The translations under genes and the position numbers were made by a program. Below are positions 15,971-25,300 of a stretch of DNA of 64,000 bases, one piece after another (position 1 is the first letter of the stretch; every line of letters begins with the position of its first letter). The DNA lies in contig NZ_CP064703.1 of the NCBI RefSeq assembly GCF_023101085.1, positions 7,874,001-7,938,000 on the forward strand, in the 5' to 3' direction. Source of the DNA: Bradyrhizobium sp. 170 (lineage in GTDB: Bacteria > Pseudomonadota > Alphaproteobacteria > Rhizobiales > Xanthobacteraceae). The notes beneath the pieces were generated by a model. That model worked only from the letters and a program-made list of their open reading frames with translations. It did no database searches and was not told where the DNA came from.

Positions 15971-17593
15971 ATGCCTGCTGCCGAAAACCTGATCAACGCA
16001 CCCGAATTCACCGTTTCCGAGCTGTCCTCCGCCCTGAAACGGACGGTGGAGGACGCCTACGGCCATGTCCGCGTCCGCGGTGAAATCTCCGGCTTCCGCG
16101 GGCCGCACTCCTCCGGCCACTGCTATTTCGCGCTGAAGGACGAGAGCGCCAAGATCGAGGCGGTGATCTGGAAGTTCGCCCACGCCCGGATGCGCTTCAA
16201 GCCGCAGGAGGGGCTCGAGGTCATCGCCACCGGCAAGCTCACGACCTATCCGGGCTCGTCAAAATACCAGATCGTCATCGAGGCGCTGGAGCCCGCCGGG
16301 ATCGGCGCGCTGATGGCGCTGATGGAGGAGCGCAAGCGGAAGCTCGGCGCCGAGGGCCTGTTCGACGAGGGGCGCAAGCAATTGCTGCCCTGGCTGCCGG
16401 AGGTGATCGGCGTCGTCACTTCGCCGACCGGTGCGGTCATCAGAGACATCCTGCACCGGCTGCAGGACCGCTTTCCCCGCCGGGTGCTGGTGTGGCCGGT
16501 GAAGGTGCAGGGCGAAGGCTCGGCCGAACAGGTGGCCGCGGCCATCCGCGGCTTCAATGCGCTGCCCGAAGCGGGAAAGATTCCACGGCCGGATCTCTTG
16601 ATCGTCGCGCGCGGCGGCGGCTCGCTGGAGGATCTGTGGTCGTTCAACGAGGAGATCGTGGTTCGCGCGGCCGCCGAGAGCATGATCCCGCTGATCTCGG
16701 CCGTCGGCCACGAGACCGATATCACGCTGATCGATTTCGTCGCCGACAAGCGCGCGCCGACGCCGACTGCGGCGGCCGAAATGGCCGTTCCCGTGCGCAG
16801 CGAATTGTTCGTCGAGGTCGAGAGCCTGGCGCGGCGCACGATGGTGTGCTGGCAGCGCGGCCAGGAGAGCCGCCGCAATGAATTGCGCGCCGCCGCCCGC
16901 GCGCTGCCGGGTTTAAGCGAACTGCTGGCGATCCCCAGGCAGCGGCTGGATCATCTCGGCGCTGCTCTTCCCCGCGGATTGAAGGCCAATACGCACGCCC
17001 ATCACCGCCGCTTTTCGCATCTCAGCGCCGGCCTGACGCTGAAGGTTCTGCGCGGACAGGTTGCCCAAGCCAATCACCGCCTCACGGTGTCGGGCGAACG
17101 CATCCGCCTGTCCGCCCGCGCGCTGCTGCGCAACCGGCGCGACCGCTTTGCCGGGCTCGAGGTCAGGCTGAAGGCCTCAAAACTCTCCAACGCCCAGGCG
17201 CAGCGCAACGCGATCGCGCGCGACCGCGAGCGCACGCAACGGCTGGCCGAGCGCGCCCGCCGCGCGCTTCTGACCGCTCTGCAGCGTCTTGACGCGCGCG
17301 TCGCCCATAGCGGCCAATTGTTGTCGGCGCTGTCCTACCGCGGTGTGCTCGCGCGCGGCTTTGCCCTGGTGCGCGACGAGCACGGCCACGCCGTCCATGC
17401 CGCCGCCGCGGTCGGACCGGGTGCACATCTGTCGATCGAATTCGCCGACGGCCGCGTGGGCGCCACCGCGGATGCCGATCGGCCGGTGGCGACGGCGCCC
17501 GCCGCGGGTACGCCGAAAGCGGCGGCGCGCGAGGAGAAGCCGGCGGCGCCGAAGCGCGTGGCCAAGCCGGTTGATCAGGGAAGCCTGTTCTAG
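15971..17593 (+). CDS. xseA: Exodeoxyribonuclease VII large subunit
   Basis: A 540-residue protein with an N-terminal OB fold ([29 protein letters not shown]), the nuclease core ([53 protein letters not shown]) and a long C-terminal coiled coil. The C-terminal tail after residue 500 is Ala/Lys-rich. It degrades single-stranded DNA together with XseB. I took the ATG at 15971; an earlier TTG at 15935 is in frame. Its stop overlaps the stop of the convergent gene by 4 bases. Confidence 0.95.
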   Translation: MPAAENLINAPEFTVSELSSALKRTVEDAYGHVRVRGEISGFRGPHSSGHCYFALKDESAKIEAVIWKFAHARMRFKPQEGLEVIATGKLTTYPGSSKYQIVIEALEPAGIGALMALMEERKRKLGAEGLFDEGRKQLLPWLPEVIGVVTSPTGAVIRDILHRLQDRFPRRVLVWPVKVQGEGSAEQVAAAIRGFNALPEAGKIPRPDLLIVARGGGSLEDLWSFNEEIVVRAAAESMIPLISAVGHETDITLIDFVADKRAPTPTAAAEMAVPVRSELFVEVESLARRTMVCWQRGQESRRNELRAAARALPGLSELLAIPRQRLDHLGAALPRGLKANTHAHHRRFSHLSAGLTLKVLRGQVAQANHRLTVSGERIRLSARALLRNRRDRFAGLEVRLKASKLSNAQAQRNAIARDRERTQRLAERARRALLTALQRLDARVAHSGQLLSALSYRGVLARGFALVRDEHGHAVHAAAAVGPGAHLSIEFADGRVGATADADRPVATAPAAGTPKAAAREEKPAAPKRVAKPVDQGSLF

Positions 17594-18423
17594 CGCGCCA
17601 GCCACTCCGCGACGCGCCGTTGCGCGTCCTTGCGCGCGTCCGCATCCGTGCCGATATGACCGCGTTCGGGCAACGCGGCGTCGGAGCCTGCGATCGCCCG
17701 CAGCGGAAGGTTGGCGCGGTCGAAATCGTGGGATGCGCCGGGATAGACCACGATCTGCGCCAGCGCGCTGCGGCCGCGGGCACCCTCCACCACCTGGCGG
17801 CAGGCTGAGGGCGAACTGATGTCGTCCTGCGCGCCGATCAGCAGCAGCGTCGGCACGCGTGCGCTCCAGCCGAGGCCGGAGGAGATGCGACAATCCGGAT
17901 AGAACGCGATGGCCGAGCGGAAATCCGGTTCAGCTCGGCGCGACGCCAGTTGCGGGCGTACCGCCCACAACACCGCGCTGGCGCCGTTCGCCCATCCCAT
18001 CAGGCTGATCCGGTCACGCGCGGCCCAGGGTTGCTGCAACAGCCATTGTCGCGATGCATTGACGTCGGCCACCCGCTCGCGGCGGGCGAGCACGCGGCGC
18101 TCCTTGACGCGGCATTGCGGACCGAGCTCGCGCGAGCCGTAACTGTCCGGCAGCAGCACGGCGTGGCCGGTCTTCAACAGCTGCTCCGCCCAGTCGCGAT
18201 AGCGCGACTGCACCGGCTCGGACTGCCCGCCCAATCCGCCGCAGCCATGCAGCGCGATCACGGTGGGAAACGGGCCGTCACCATCGGGCTTGTAGAGCTG
18301 GGCATGCAGGGTCAGACCGCTCGCCGGGATATCGACCTGGCGCGGGGCCGGCAACGGCGCGGCACCGGCCGTGCAGGTCGGCGCAAGGAGCGTCAGGAAT
18401 AGCGTTGCTGACAACAGGCGCAT
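17590..18423 (-). CDS. Exported dienelactone hydrolase-like protein, Ala at the nucleophile
   Basis: A 277-residue secreted protein (signal peptide residues 1-22) of the dienelactone hydrolase / alpha-beta hydrolase type. [11 protein letters not shown] forms the oxyanion region, and D200 with H232 (GASHDF) fit the acid and base. The nucleophile elbow reads LMGWANGAS, so the position normally Ser or Cys (GxSxG) is A145, coded GCG; one base change would make TCG. If the reading is right, the protein is not a normal hydrolase. It is convergent with xseA. Confidence 0.82.
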   Translation of the reverse strand: MRLLSATLFLTLLAPTCTAGAAPLPAPRQVDIPASGLTLHAQLYKPDGDGPFPTVIALHGCGGLGGQSEPVQSRYRDWAEQLLKTGHAVLLPDSYGSRELGPQCRVKERRVLARRERVADVNASRQWLLQQPWAARDRISLMGWANGASAVLWAVRPQLASRRAEPDFRSAIAFYPDCRISSGLGWSARVPTLLLIGAQDDISSPSACRQVVEGARGRSALAQIVVYPGASHDFDRANLPLRAIAGSDAALPERGHIGTDADARKDAQRRVAEWLAR

Positions 18424-18606
18424 CGGTCTCTGTCGGATCGGTATGACGCTGCGGGCACAATAAATTTCACGCTATCATGCGCCTCGGCACAAAATCATCA
18501 CAAGTAGGTCAGTTTCCGGGGCGGACAGTACGACCTATTTATGATAGATCGATCCGGAAAATATACTTAAGGCCAGCCCGTGCGCGGCCAATCGGAGAGT
18601 TTGACG

Positions 18607-18834
18607 GTGCTCAATAAATTCGGTCCCTCGGGCCATGGCGAAGCGCAGGTGCAATATCTGGACGGCGATTTCCGCGTGATCTCGCCTGGAACCTATGTGC
18701 GCTGCGCCATCACCGACGTGCGGATCCCGCTCGACGAATTGAAATACTGGAGCGTCGATCTGCAGGAGGCCTATTCGGTCCCGACCGCCGTGCTGCAGCG
18801 GCATTTTCCCGGCGCGCTGAAGACGCAGGGCTGA
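18607..18834 (+). CDS. DUF2093 family protein
   Basis: A 75-residue protein starting with GTG at 18607, preceded by GGAGAG; this gives the family start MLNKFGPSGHGEAQVQYLDGDFRV. The rest, VRCAITDVRIPLDELKYWSVDLQEAY, matches DUF2093, a small conserved family of Rhizobiales with no assigned function. The earlier in-frame GTG at 18580 and TTG at 18601 are less likely. It is convergent with lpxK across the repeat. Confidence 0.85.
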   Translation: MLNKFGPSGHGEAQVQYLDGDFRVISPGTYVRCAITDVRIPLDELKYWSVDLQEAYSVPTAVLQRHFPGALKTQG

Positions 18835-18843
18835 TCGCGGTTT

Positions 18844-18937
18844 CGTAGGGTGGGCAATGGCGCATCGCGCCGTGCCCACCATCTATCGTCGAGCATTGTC
18901 TTGAATGGTGGGCACGCTTCGCTTTGCCCACCCTACG
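18844..18937. repeat. CGTAGGGTGGGCA inverted repeat, copy 3
   Basis: Third copy of the element also found at 6682 and 12428, with CGTAGGGTGGGCA outer ends and inner GTGCCCACC boxes. It lies between DUF2093 and the convergent lpxK gene and supplies the lpxK stop codon (TAG complement at 18933-18935). Confidence 0.9.
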
Positions 18938-19928
18938 GTTTCTCTCGCGCTTTGAACAACCGATCGGCGATGAATTTCCGCAGCAGCGTTGGTTCGCCGA
19001 ATTCGAGCGTCACAGGGAACGGCACGATTTGCTGCGACCAATCCCTTAAGCGCGCCAGATCCTTTTCCGTCGTCACCAGTGTCAGGCCATCGCGTTTGCC
19101 CTCGGTGATCAGGCCTTCGATCTCGACTAGCGAATACGGATGATGGTCGGCGAAGGCCCGCTGCTCGACGACTTCGATGCCGCTGGCGCGCAGCGTGTTG
19201 AAGAATCGCGCGGGATCGCCGATGCCGGCAAATGCCAGCACGCGCTTGCCGCGAAGCTGCGCCACCACGGCCTCATCCGGCTTCAGATGCGCCGATAGCA
19301 CCGGTTTGCCCTGTGCTGCGATCTCTACGGCCACCGGCGCAGCAGCCGAGCCGTCCCCGACGACGATCAGCGCGTCGGTGCGCGCCAGTTGCGGCCGCAG
19401 CGGCGCACGCAGCGGGCCGGCGGGAAATACCTTCCCGTTGCCGAGCCCGCGTTCGCTATCGATCACGATCAGGGACGCGTCCTTGATGATCGACGGATTC
19501 TGGAAGCCGTCGTCCATCAGGATAACGGTCGCGCCTTGCGAGCGCGCCAGCGGCACGCCCTCGGCGCGTTTGCGCGACACCACGACGGGCAGATGGCCTG
19601 CCAGCATCAGCGGCTCGTCGCCGACATCGGAAGCTGCGTGCCGCTCCGGGTCGACCCGGATCGGCCCGCGCAATTCGCCGCCATAGCCGCGGCTGAGCAC
19701 GACCGGCGTCTCGCCGAGCTCGCGCAACAGCTTCGCCAGCGCCAGCACGGTCGGCGTCTTGCCGGCGCCGCCGACGTGATAATTGCCGACGCAGAGCACC
19801 GGAATGCCGGCATTCAATCCCTTGTGTCGCAGACGTTGTGCGGCGACGGCGCCATAGAGCGCGGCGAGCGGTTTCAATAGATGCGAATTGAGCGAGGCCG
19901 GTCCGTGCCAGAAGCCCGGCTCACGCAT
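18933..19928 (-). CDS. lpxK: Tetraacyldisaccharide 4'-kinase
   Basis: A 331-residue lipid A kinase. The P-loop GNYHVGGAGKTPTV (about residues 49-62) and the DDGFQNPSI and GIGDPARFF segments are typical. It adds the 4' phosphate to the lipid A precursor at the inner membrane. The ATG at 19928 overlaps the end of waaA by 8 bases. Its C-terminus ends Lys-Pro-stop within the flanking repeat. Confidence 0.96.
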   Translation of the reverse strand: MREPGFWHGPASLNSHLLKPLAALYGAVAAQRLRHKGLNAGIPVLCVGNYHVGGAGKTPTVLALAKLLRELGETPVVLSRGYGGELRGPIRVDPERHAASDVGDEPLMLAGHLPVVVSRKRAEGVPLARSQGATVILMDDGFQNPSIIKDASLIVIDSERGLGNGKVFPAGPLRAPLRPQLARTDALIVVGDGSAAAPVAVEIAAQGKPVLSAHLKPDEAVVAQLRGKRVLAFAGIGDPARFFNTLRASGIEVVEQRAFADHHPYSLVEIEGLITEGKRDGLTLVTTEKDLARLRDWSQQIVPFPVTLEFGEPTLLRKFIADRLFKAREKP

Positions 19929-21207
19929 TGGCGGCTCCCATCTCGATCCGCAACTGCAGTAAATACGGCTCGAGCGCGCTGAGCGTGCGCTCCAGCGCGC
20001 CGCCGAGTTGCCCGACCACACGCTCGGACGCAGTCAGCACGGCTTCGCGCGCCTTGGAATCGGCGAGCAGCTGCCCGAACTGCTTGACCAGCGCTTCCTG
20101 TGTATCGGCCCGCCGCGCGCCGCCGGCGGCATCGAGGGCTTCATAGACGTCGGTGAAATTGAAGACGTGGGGGCCGTGAATGACCGACGCGCCGAGCTTG
20201 ATCGCCTCGATCGGATTCTGCCCGCCATGCTCGACCAGCGATCCGCCCATGAACACGATCGGCGCCAGCCGGTAGAACAACCCCAGTTCGCCCATGGTGT
20301 CGGCGACATAGATATCGGTCGTGGCGGTGGGCAAGTCCTCGCGCGAGCGCAGGGTCGGATTGAGGCCGGAAGCTGCGATCATGCTCGCGATGGCCTCGCC
20401 GCGATCGGGATGCCGCGGCACGATCACGGTCAGCAGCTTTGGAAAATAGCCGGCGAGCGTCCGGTGCGTTTCCGTCAGGATCTCTTCCTCGCCGGGATGC
20501 GTGGAGGCCGCGACCACGACAGGGCGGCCGCGTGTCATTGCCATCAGCATATCCAGCTTGTTCGCATCGGCCGGTGGCGCGGGAACGTCGAGCTTGAGGT
20601 TTCCCGTGACCACGACATTGCGGCTGCCCAGCGTCGCAAAGCGATCGGCATCGGTCTGCGATTGCGCCAGGCAGACGTCGAACTTGCCAAGCAGCGCCGA
20701 AATGGTCCCTTGGACCCGCTGCCAGCGCGGAAACGAGCGCTGCGACATCCGTCCGTTGATCAGCACCATCGGCAGCCGCCGCGCGGCGCTCGACAGGATC
20801 AGGTTCGGCCACAGGTCGGATTCGATGAACAGCGCCAGCGAGGGCCGCCAGTGATCGAGAAACCGCGCGACATAGCGCGGCGAATCATAGGGCACATATT
20901 GATGGATGACGTCAGAGGGGAACCGCTTGGCGACGATCGCAGCCGAGGTCACCGTGCCCGAGGTCAGGAGGATGCGCAGGTTCAAGGCCCGCAACCGCTC
21001 GATCAGCGCCGCCGCCGCCAGCACTTCGCCGACGCTGGCGCCGTGAATCCACACCAGCGGCCCGGTGGGCCGGATATCGGCGCTCAGGCCGCGGCGCTCG
21101 CCGACCCGCGCCGGGTCTTCCTTGCCGAGCTTCAGCCGCCGGCTGATCAACGCCGGTGACAGCGGCACCATCGCGGACGACAGTTTCCGGTAGACGCGCA
21201 GCGTCAT
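19921..21207 (-). CDS. waaA: 3-deoxy-D-manno-octulosonic acid transferase
   Basis: A 428-residue KDO transferase (GT-B fold, GT30). Landmarks are the N-terminal anchor region MTLRVYRKLSSAMVPL, WIHGASVGEVLAA, FIESDLWPNLI, VVVAASTHPGEEEI and the C-terminal FMGGSLVEHGGQNPIEA. It adds Kdo to lipid IVA. The ATG at 21207 lies 11 bases downstream of the acyltransferase stop codon, and the 3' end overlaps lpxK, so the three are one operon for lipid A-core assembly. Confidence 0.96.
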   Translation of the reverse strand: MTLRVYRKLSSAMVPLSPALISRRLKLGKEDPARVGERRGLSADIRPTGPLVWIHGASVGEVLAAAALIERLRALNLRILLTSGTVTSAAIVAKRFPSDVIHQYVPYDSPRYVARFLDHWRPSLALFIESDLWPNLILSSAARRLPMVLINGRMSQRSFPRWQRVQGTISALLGKFDVCLAQSQTDADRFATLGSRNVVVTGNLKLDVPAPPADANKLDMLMAMTRGRPVVVAASTHPGEEEILTETHRTLAGYFPKLLTVIVPRHPDRGEAIASMIAASGLNPTLRSREDLPTATTDIYVADTMGELGLFYRLAPIVFMGGSLVEHGGQNPIEAIKLGASVIHGPHVFNFTDVYEALDAAGGARRADTQEALVKQFGQLLADSKAREAVLTASERVVGQLGGALERTLSALEPYLLQLRIEMGAANA

Positions 21208-21217
21208 CGGCAGCGAA

Positions 21218-21931
21218 TTAGCCAAGAGCGGCCTCCGGACGCCCGACGGCCGCATAGGCGCGACGGGTCGCTTCGTTCAGATAGACTTCTACCTGAAGAC
21301 GCAGCTTTTCCATAGTCTCGGCATCGGCATCCGGCGGAACGTACACCGCTTCGATGCCGACCACCGCACCGCGGCCGAACGGCAAATTAATGGTTGAAGA
21401 ATCCCAGTTCTTCAACCGGATGAACCTGGAGGTCACCATCGCAAAGGGCATGATCGGCCGGCCGGACTCCCGCGCCAGCATGATGATGCCAAGCCCCACC
21501 ACCCGCGCGCGCTTCGGCACATCAGCGGTCGTTGCGACGTTCCACTTGTCCTCCAGCGCCTGCAGCATCTCCCGGAACGCGCCGACGCCGCCCTTGCGGT
21601 GAAAGGCGCCGCCATGATCGCCGGAACCTCTGATAGTTCCGATGCCGAGCCGCTCGGCGGCGATGGCGTTGAATTCGCCGTCGCGATGGCGCGAGATCAG
21701 CACCTTGGCGCGGTGGCTCTTCTTGGTCTTGATGAACGGCGTCATGAAATGCTGGCCGTGCCAGAACGCGAAGATCGCCGGCATCTCCGGCTCGACCCGC
21801 TCATAGATGTCGGCCGGATCGTAGCTGAAGCGGTTGGTCAGCCAGACCAGCCGCAGATATTCGGCCGCGAGCACACCCAGCGCGCGCTGAACCCAGCTGC
21901 TGCGCAGCAAATCGCGGAGGAATCGTTTCAA
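21218..21931 (-). CDS. DUF374 lysophospholipid acyltransferase-like protein
   Basis: A 237-residue protein with DUF374 features: FAFWHGQHFMTPF, ISRHRDGEFNA and IGTIRGSGDHGGA. The last two resemble the acceptor and substrate loops of LpxL-type acyltransferases. The family is regularly found next to waaA and lpxK, as here, which supports a role in lipid A or envelope lipid acylation; the donor and acceptor are not known. Confidence 0.88.
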   Translation of the reverse strand: MKRFLRDLLRSSWVQRALGVLAAEYLRLVWLTNRFSYDPADIYERVEPEMPAIFAFWHGQHFMTPFIKTKKSHRAKVLISRHRDGEFNAIAAERLGIGTIRGSGDHGGAFHRKGGVGAFREMLQALEDKWNVATTADVPKRARVVGLGIIMLARESGRPIMPFAMVTSRFIRLKNWDSSTINLPFGRGAVVGIEAVYVPPDADAETMEKLRLQVEVYLNEATRRAYAAVGRPEAALG

Positions 21932-21943
21932 CTGCAGGACTTC

Positions 21944-22192
21944 TTAACTGGAGGACTTCGTATCTTGACCTGGATCGAGCAGCCGGTGGAGGTGAACCAC
22001 GAAGTAGCGCATGTGGGCGTTGTCCACGGTCTGCTGCGCCTTCGCCTTCCAGGCCGCGTGTGCGGATGCGTAATTGGGATACACGCCGACGATATCGACC
22101 TGGTCGAGGTCCTTGAACGTGATGTGTTCGAGATCGGTCAGCTCGCCGCCGATGACGAGATGAAGCAATTGCTGCGGGGCACTATCTGGCAT
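21944..22192 (-). CDS. DUF4170 family protein
   Basis: An 82-residue protein. LHLVIGGELTDLEH, DIVGVYPNYASAHAAWKAKAQ and MRYFVVHLHRLLDP match DUF4170, a small family conserved in Rhizobiales beside lipid A genes. AGGA lies upstream of the ATG at 22192. It is 12 bases before the acyltransferase gene in the same operon. No function is assigned. Confidence 0.85.
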   Translation of the reverse strand: MPDSAPQQLLHLVIGGELTDLEHITFKDLDQVDIVGVYPNYASAHAAWKAKAQQTVDNAHMRYFVVHLHRLLDPGQDTKSSS

Positions 22193-22285
22193 GATGGTCT
22201 TTCCTAACGAGATGCCCGGCAAGCACAAGTGAGAGCTGATATCGCGGGGTGGACGGGATGATTTGTGGCACGGATTTCGACCGAT

Positions 22286-23095
22286 TCAGGGCAGCGGACG
22301 ATTTCGGAAATGCTCGACAATGCGCGCATGTCGATCCTGTCCCGCCGCCACCAGCACCCCGTGCACCACCTCCCGGCGATTATACTCAATCGCATCCCCC
22401 GAGAGCGCAGTCATTCTACCATTCGCTTCCTGCACGATCAAATTCGCTGCGGCAAGATCCCAGTCGCGGCTTTGGCCGCCTGCAAAAGCGGCATCGAGGC
22501 TGCCGTCAGCTACCCGACACAGCCGAAGCGCCAGCGATCCGATTCGCGGATGCAGCGTGATCTCATCCGGTGACGAACTCAGCCGCTGCACCAGCGGCTT
22601 CGGGCCGGCCATGCAGGAGAAATCGAGCTCCGTGCCGGCCGCCGCACGCACAGGCCTTTCGTTGCGCGTGGTGCCCTGGCCACGGGTTGCGAAGAAGAAT
22701 TCGTCGCTGACGGGAGCGAACACCGCCGCCAGCACCGGCGACGAGCCCTTAACCAACGCCACGCTCACGCACCAGTCTTCACGGCCGGCGAGATAGGCGC
22801 GGGTGCCGTCGATCGGGTCGACGATCCAGACCAGTTCCTTGCCGAGACGGGAATCGTCGTCGACGCTCTCTTCCGACAGCCAGCCATAATCCGGCGTCGC
22901 CGCGCGCAACCGCCGTTCGACGAGGTCGTTGACGGCGATGTCGGCTTCGGAGACCGGCGACGAGGCGCCCTTGGTCCAGTTCTTCAGTTCGGTGCGAAAC
23001 AGCGACAACGCCAGCGCGCCGGCCTCGCCCACGGTGTCCCTCAACAGCGCGGCATCGCGCGCCGAGATCCTGTCGGCGGTATCAGCGTCCGCCAA
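22286..23095 (-). CDS. cysQ: 3'(2'),5'-bisphosphate nucleotidase / inositol monophosphatase family
   Basis: A 269-residue phosphatase of the inositol monophosphatase fold. The metal-binding motifs are visible: EESVDDD (Glu), DPIDGTRAYLAG and SRDWDLAAANLIV. A CysQ-like role, removing phosphate from PAP, is the most probable; inositol phosphatase activity cannot be excluded. Its start overlaps the end of pmbA by 14 bases, so the two are co-translated. Confidence 0.85.
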   Translation of the reverse strand: MADADTADRISARDAALLRDTVGEAGALALSLFRTELKNWTKGASSPVSEADIAVNDLVERRLRAATPDYGWLSEESVDDDSRLGKELVWIVDPIDGTRAYLAGREDWCVSVALVKGSSPVLAAVFAPVSDEFFFATRGQGTTRNERPVRAAAGTELDFSCMAGPKPLVQRLSSSPDEITLHPRIGSLALRLCRVADGSLDAAFAGGQSRDWDLAAANLIVQEANGRMTALSGDAIEYNRREVVHGVLVAAGQDRHARIVEHFRNRPLP

Positions 23096-24479
23096 GCGTC
23101 AGGCCCTCGATGCGCAGCGTCGGCGCGTTGACGCCGTAGCGGAATTCCAGATCGTTGGCGGGAACCAGCGATTTGAACATCGGCAGCAGATGGCCCGCGA
23201 TCGTCACCTCGCTGACGGGGTAAGTGATCTCGCCGTTCTCGATCCAGAATCCGGAGGCGCCGCGGCTGTAATCGCCGGTCACGCCGTTGACGCCGGAGCC
23301 GATCAGGTCGGTGACGTAAAATCCCTGCTTGATATCGGAGATCAGTTGCTTCGGCGTCATCTCGCCGGGTTCGAGATGCAGATTATACGATCCCGGCGAC
23401 GGCGAGGACGAGACGCCGCGATGGGCATGTCCGGTGGTGACCAACCCGAGTTCGCGCGCGGTCGCGCAATCGAGCAGCCACGTGGTCAACACCCCCTCGT
23501 CGATGAGCGCGAGCTTCTTCACTCTTACACCCTCGGCGTCGAAGGTCTGCGACCGCAGGCCGCGCACCCGCAAGGGATCGTCGATGATGCGGATGTTGTT
23601 CGCGAACAGCTGCTCGCCCATCCGGTCTTTCAAAAAGCTGGTCTTGCGCGCGATCGAGGCGCCGTTGATGGCGCCGACGAGATGACCAACCAGCGATGCC
23701 GACACCCGGGGATCGTACACGACCGGCACCTTGCAGGTTTCGACCTTGCGCGGATTGGACCGCGCCACGGTGCGCTCGCCCGCCTTGCGGCCGACGCTTT
23801 CGGGCGAAGCGAGATCGGACGCATACGGGGCCGAGGTGAAATCGTAGTCGCGCTCCATGCCCGTGCCCTCGCCGGAGATCGCGGTCATCGAGATTCCCTG
23901 GCTGGAGCGCAAATAGGAGCCGTGGAAGCCCGTCGAGGTCACCAGCACCATGCCGCCGATGCCGCTCGAGGCGGACGCGCCGCCCGATTTGGTCACGCCC
24001 TTGACCGCAAGGCCCGCGGCTTCCGCTTCGCAGGCGCGGCGTTCGAGTTCGGACGTCGAGGGAACTTCGCGGTCGAGCAGGTCGAGATCGGCGAACTCGC
24101 GCGCCAGCAGCGAGGGATCGGCGAGACCGACATATTTGTCGTCAGGCGCAACGCGGGCCATCGCGACCGCCCGCTCGGCGAGTTTTGCAACCCCATCGCC
24201 GGAAACATCGTTGGTCGAGACCACGGCCTGGCGTTGCCCGACCAATACGCGCAATCCGACATCGTCGCCTTCGGAGCGCTCGGATTCCTCGACCCGGCCA
24301 TCACGCACTTTGACGCCCTGCGAGACGCCGCGCACCGCAACCGCGTCTGCGGCGTCCGCGCCCGCGCGCTTGGCGGCCTCGACCAGCCGCTGCGCCAGCG
24401 TCGAGAGCGCCGATTGATCGAACAGGGAAGTTGCGGGAGCCTGCGAAAGCGGCGAAGCGGTGGATGGTGAAGAGTTCAC
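23082..24479 (-). CDS. pmbA: TldD/PmbA family protein
   Basis: A 465-residue protein of the TldD/PmbA pair. LRVLVGQRQAVVSTNDVSGD, MERDYDFTSAPYASDL and LIGSGVNGVTGDYSRGASGFWIENGEITYPVSEVTIAG are the family's conserved blocks. It lacks the HExxxH of TldD, so it is the PmbA (TldE) type. In E. coli the pair processes microcin B17 and CcdA. I chose GTG at 24479, which has AGGGA 8 bases upstream; an earlier TTG at 24497 is in frame. Confidence 0.93.
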   Translation of the reverse strand: MNSSPSTASPLSQAPATSLFDQSALSTLAQRLVEAAKRAGADAADAVAVRGVSQGVKVRDGRVEESERSEGDDVGLRVLVGQRQAVVSTNDVSGDGVAKLAERAVAMARVAPDDKYVGLADPSLLAREFADLDLLDREVPSTSELERRACEAEAAGLAVKGVTKSGGASASSGIGGMVLVTSTGFHGSYLRSSQGISMTAISGEGTGMERDYDFTSAPYASDLASPESVGRKAGERTVARSNPRKVETCKVPVVYDPRVSASLVGHLVGAINGASIARKTSFLKDRMGEQLFANNIRIIDDPLRVRGLRSQTFDAEGVRVKKLALIDEGVLTTWLLDCATARELGLVTTGHAHRGVSSSPSPGSYNLHLEPGEMTPKQLISDIKQGFYVTDLIGSGVNGVTGDYSRGASGFWIENGEITYPVSEVTIAGHLLPMFKSLVPANDLEFRYGVNAPTLRIEGLTLGGR

Positions 24480-24602
24480 AAACAAAATCCCTGACAATTG
24501 AAGGGGCTCGGGCGCAAATCGGCAGACCCACCAGATGTGCCTGATTCACAGGGATTTCAAGCATTTTGCGCCATCAAATGCCAAACATTTTCGGCATTTG
24601 CG

Positions 24603-24647
24603 CAAGGTCTCGTCAATCATGCGTGCCAAGGTCTTGTCAATCATGCG
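24603..24647 (+). repeat. Two tandem 21-bp repeats
   Basis: CAAGGTCTCGTCAATCATGC and CAAGGTCTTGTCAATCATGC, each ending in one more G, follow each other with a period of 24 bases and one mismatch. They lie in the 280-base gap between the divergent pmbA and DUF6101 genes, 110 bases before the latter. An inverted repeat AAATGCC ... GGCATTT (24577-24600) is just upstream. They may bind a regulator; no known motif fits. Confidence 0.65.
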
Positions 24648-24756
24648 GTCAGATCCATGGCAGGTGACCTCTCCTTAACCAGGCTTTTTAAGGCGAAACG
24701 GAAATCGCTCGGCTAAGGTCTCGCGTATCGACCGGGAACATAATCCCGGCGGGGAG

Positions 24757-25293
24757 ATGAGAGCCGTGAGGCATCAAACAGCAACAAGCGGGATCAATCC
24801 CGCCGGGTCGAGCCGTGTCATGCGGCTCGACCCTCTTTCTCTGCCGCTCAGCTTCCATGCGCACGATACCCGCGCAGACGGCGGCGTGCGGAGGATAGAA
24901 CTCCATCGCGAACGCGTCGTGCTGCACCGTGCCGTCAAGGGCATGCGGATGGCGATCAACGTCCGCGTCAGCGACTTTCTCGGCGTTGCATTGCGCGGTC
25001 TCGACGACGACGCACAGATGCTGGTGCTGGCGCATCGCGATCCCTCGCTGAACATTCCTTTGTGCGTGAGCTCCGACCACGAGGAAATCGCCTCCGCGTG
25101 GCAGATGTGGAGCGACATCCTCGCGCTGCCGCTATTGGCGGAAGATGACCACAGCGAACCGGCCGCCCGACGCCGCCGCCACAACGCGATCCGCGCCCGC
25201 CGACCGAAATTTCTGGTGCGCCGCCGCGCCGGCAACCTGATCAATACCGACACCGTTCATCGGGACGAGCGCGAGATCGTCGCGCGGGATTGA
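24757..25293 (+). CDS. DUF6101 family protein
   Basis: A 178-residue protein. SSRVMRLDPLSLPLSFHAHDTRADGG, HRERVVLHRAVKGMRMAINVRVSDFLGVAL and the basic C-terminus RRRRHNAIRARRPKFLVRRRAG, ending HRDEREIVARD, match the DUF6101 family I know from Bradyrhizobium and relatives. It has no membrane segment or enzyme motif. The ATG at 24757 follows GGCGGGGAG closely. It is the last host gene before the mobile region. Confidence 0.8.
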   Translation: MRAVRHQTATSGINPAGSSRVMRLDPLSLPLSFHAHDTRADGGVRRIELHRERVVLHRAVKGMRMAINVRVSDFLGVALRGLDDDAQMLVLAHRDPSLNIPLCVSSDHEEIASAWQMWSDILALPLLAEDDHSEPAARRRRHNAIRARRPKFLVRRRAGNLINTDTVHRDEREIVARD

Positions 25294-25300
25294 GGCCACA

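Noticed and set aside
20008..21159. 383-codon plus-strand frame over waaA
   Set aside because: Antisense of waaA with His/Arg/Gln-rich product.
22929..24470. 513-codon plus-strand frame over pmbA
   Set aside because: Antisense of pmbA; the minus strand has the family signatures.
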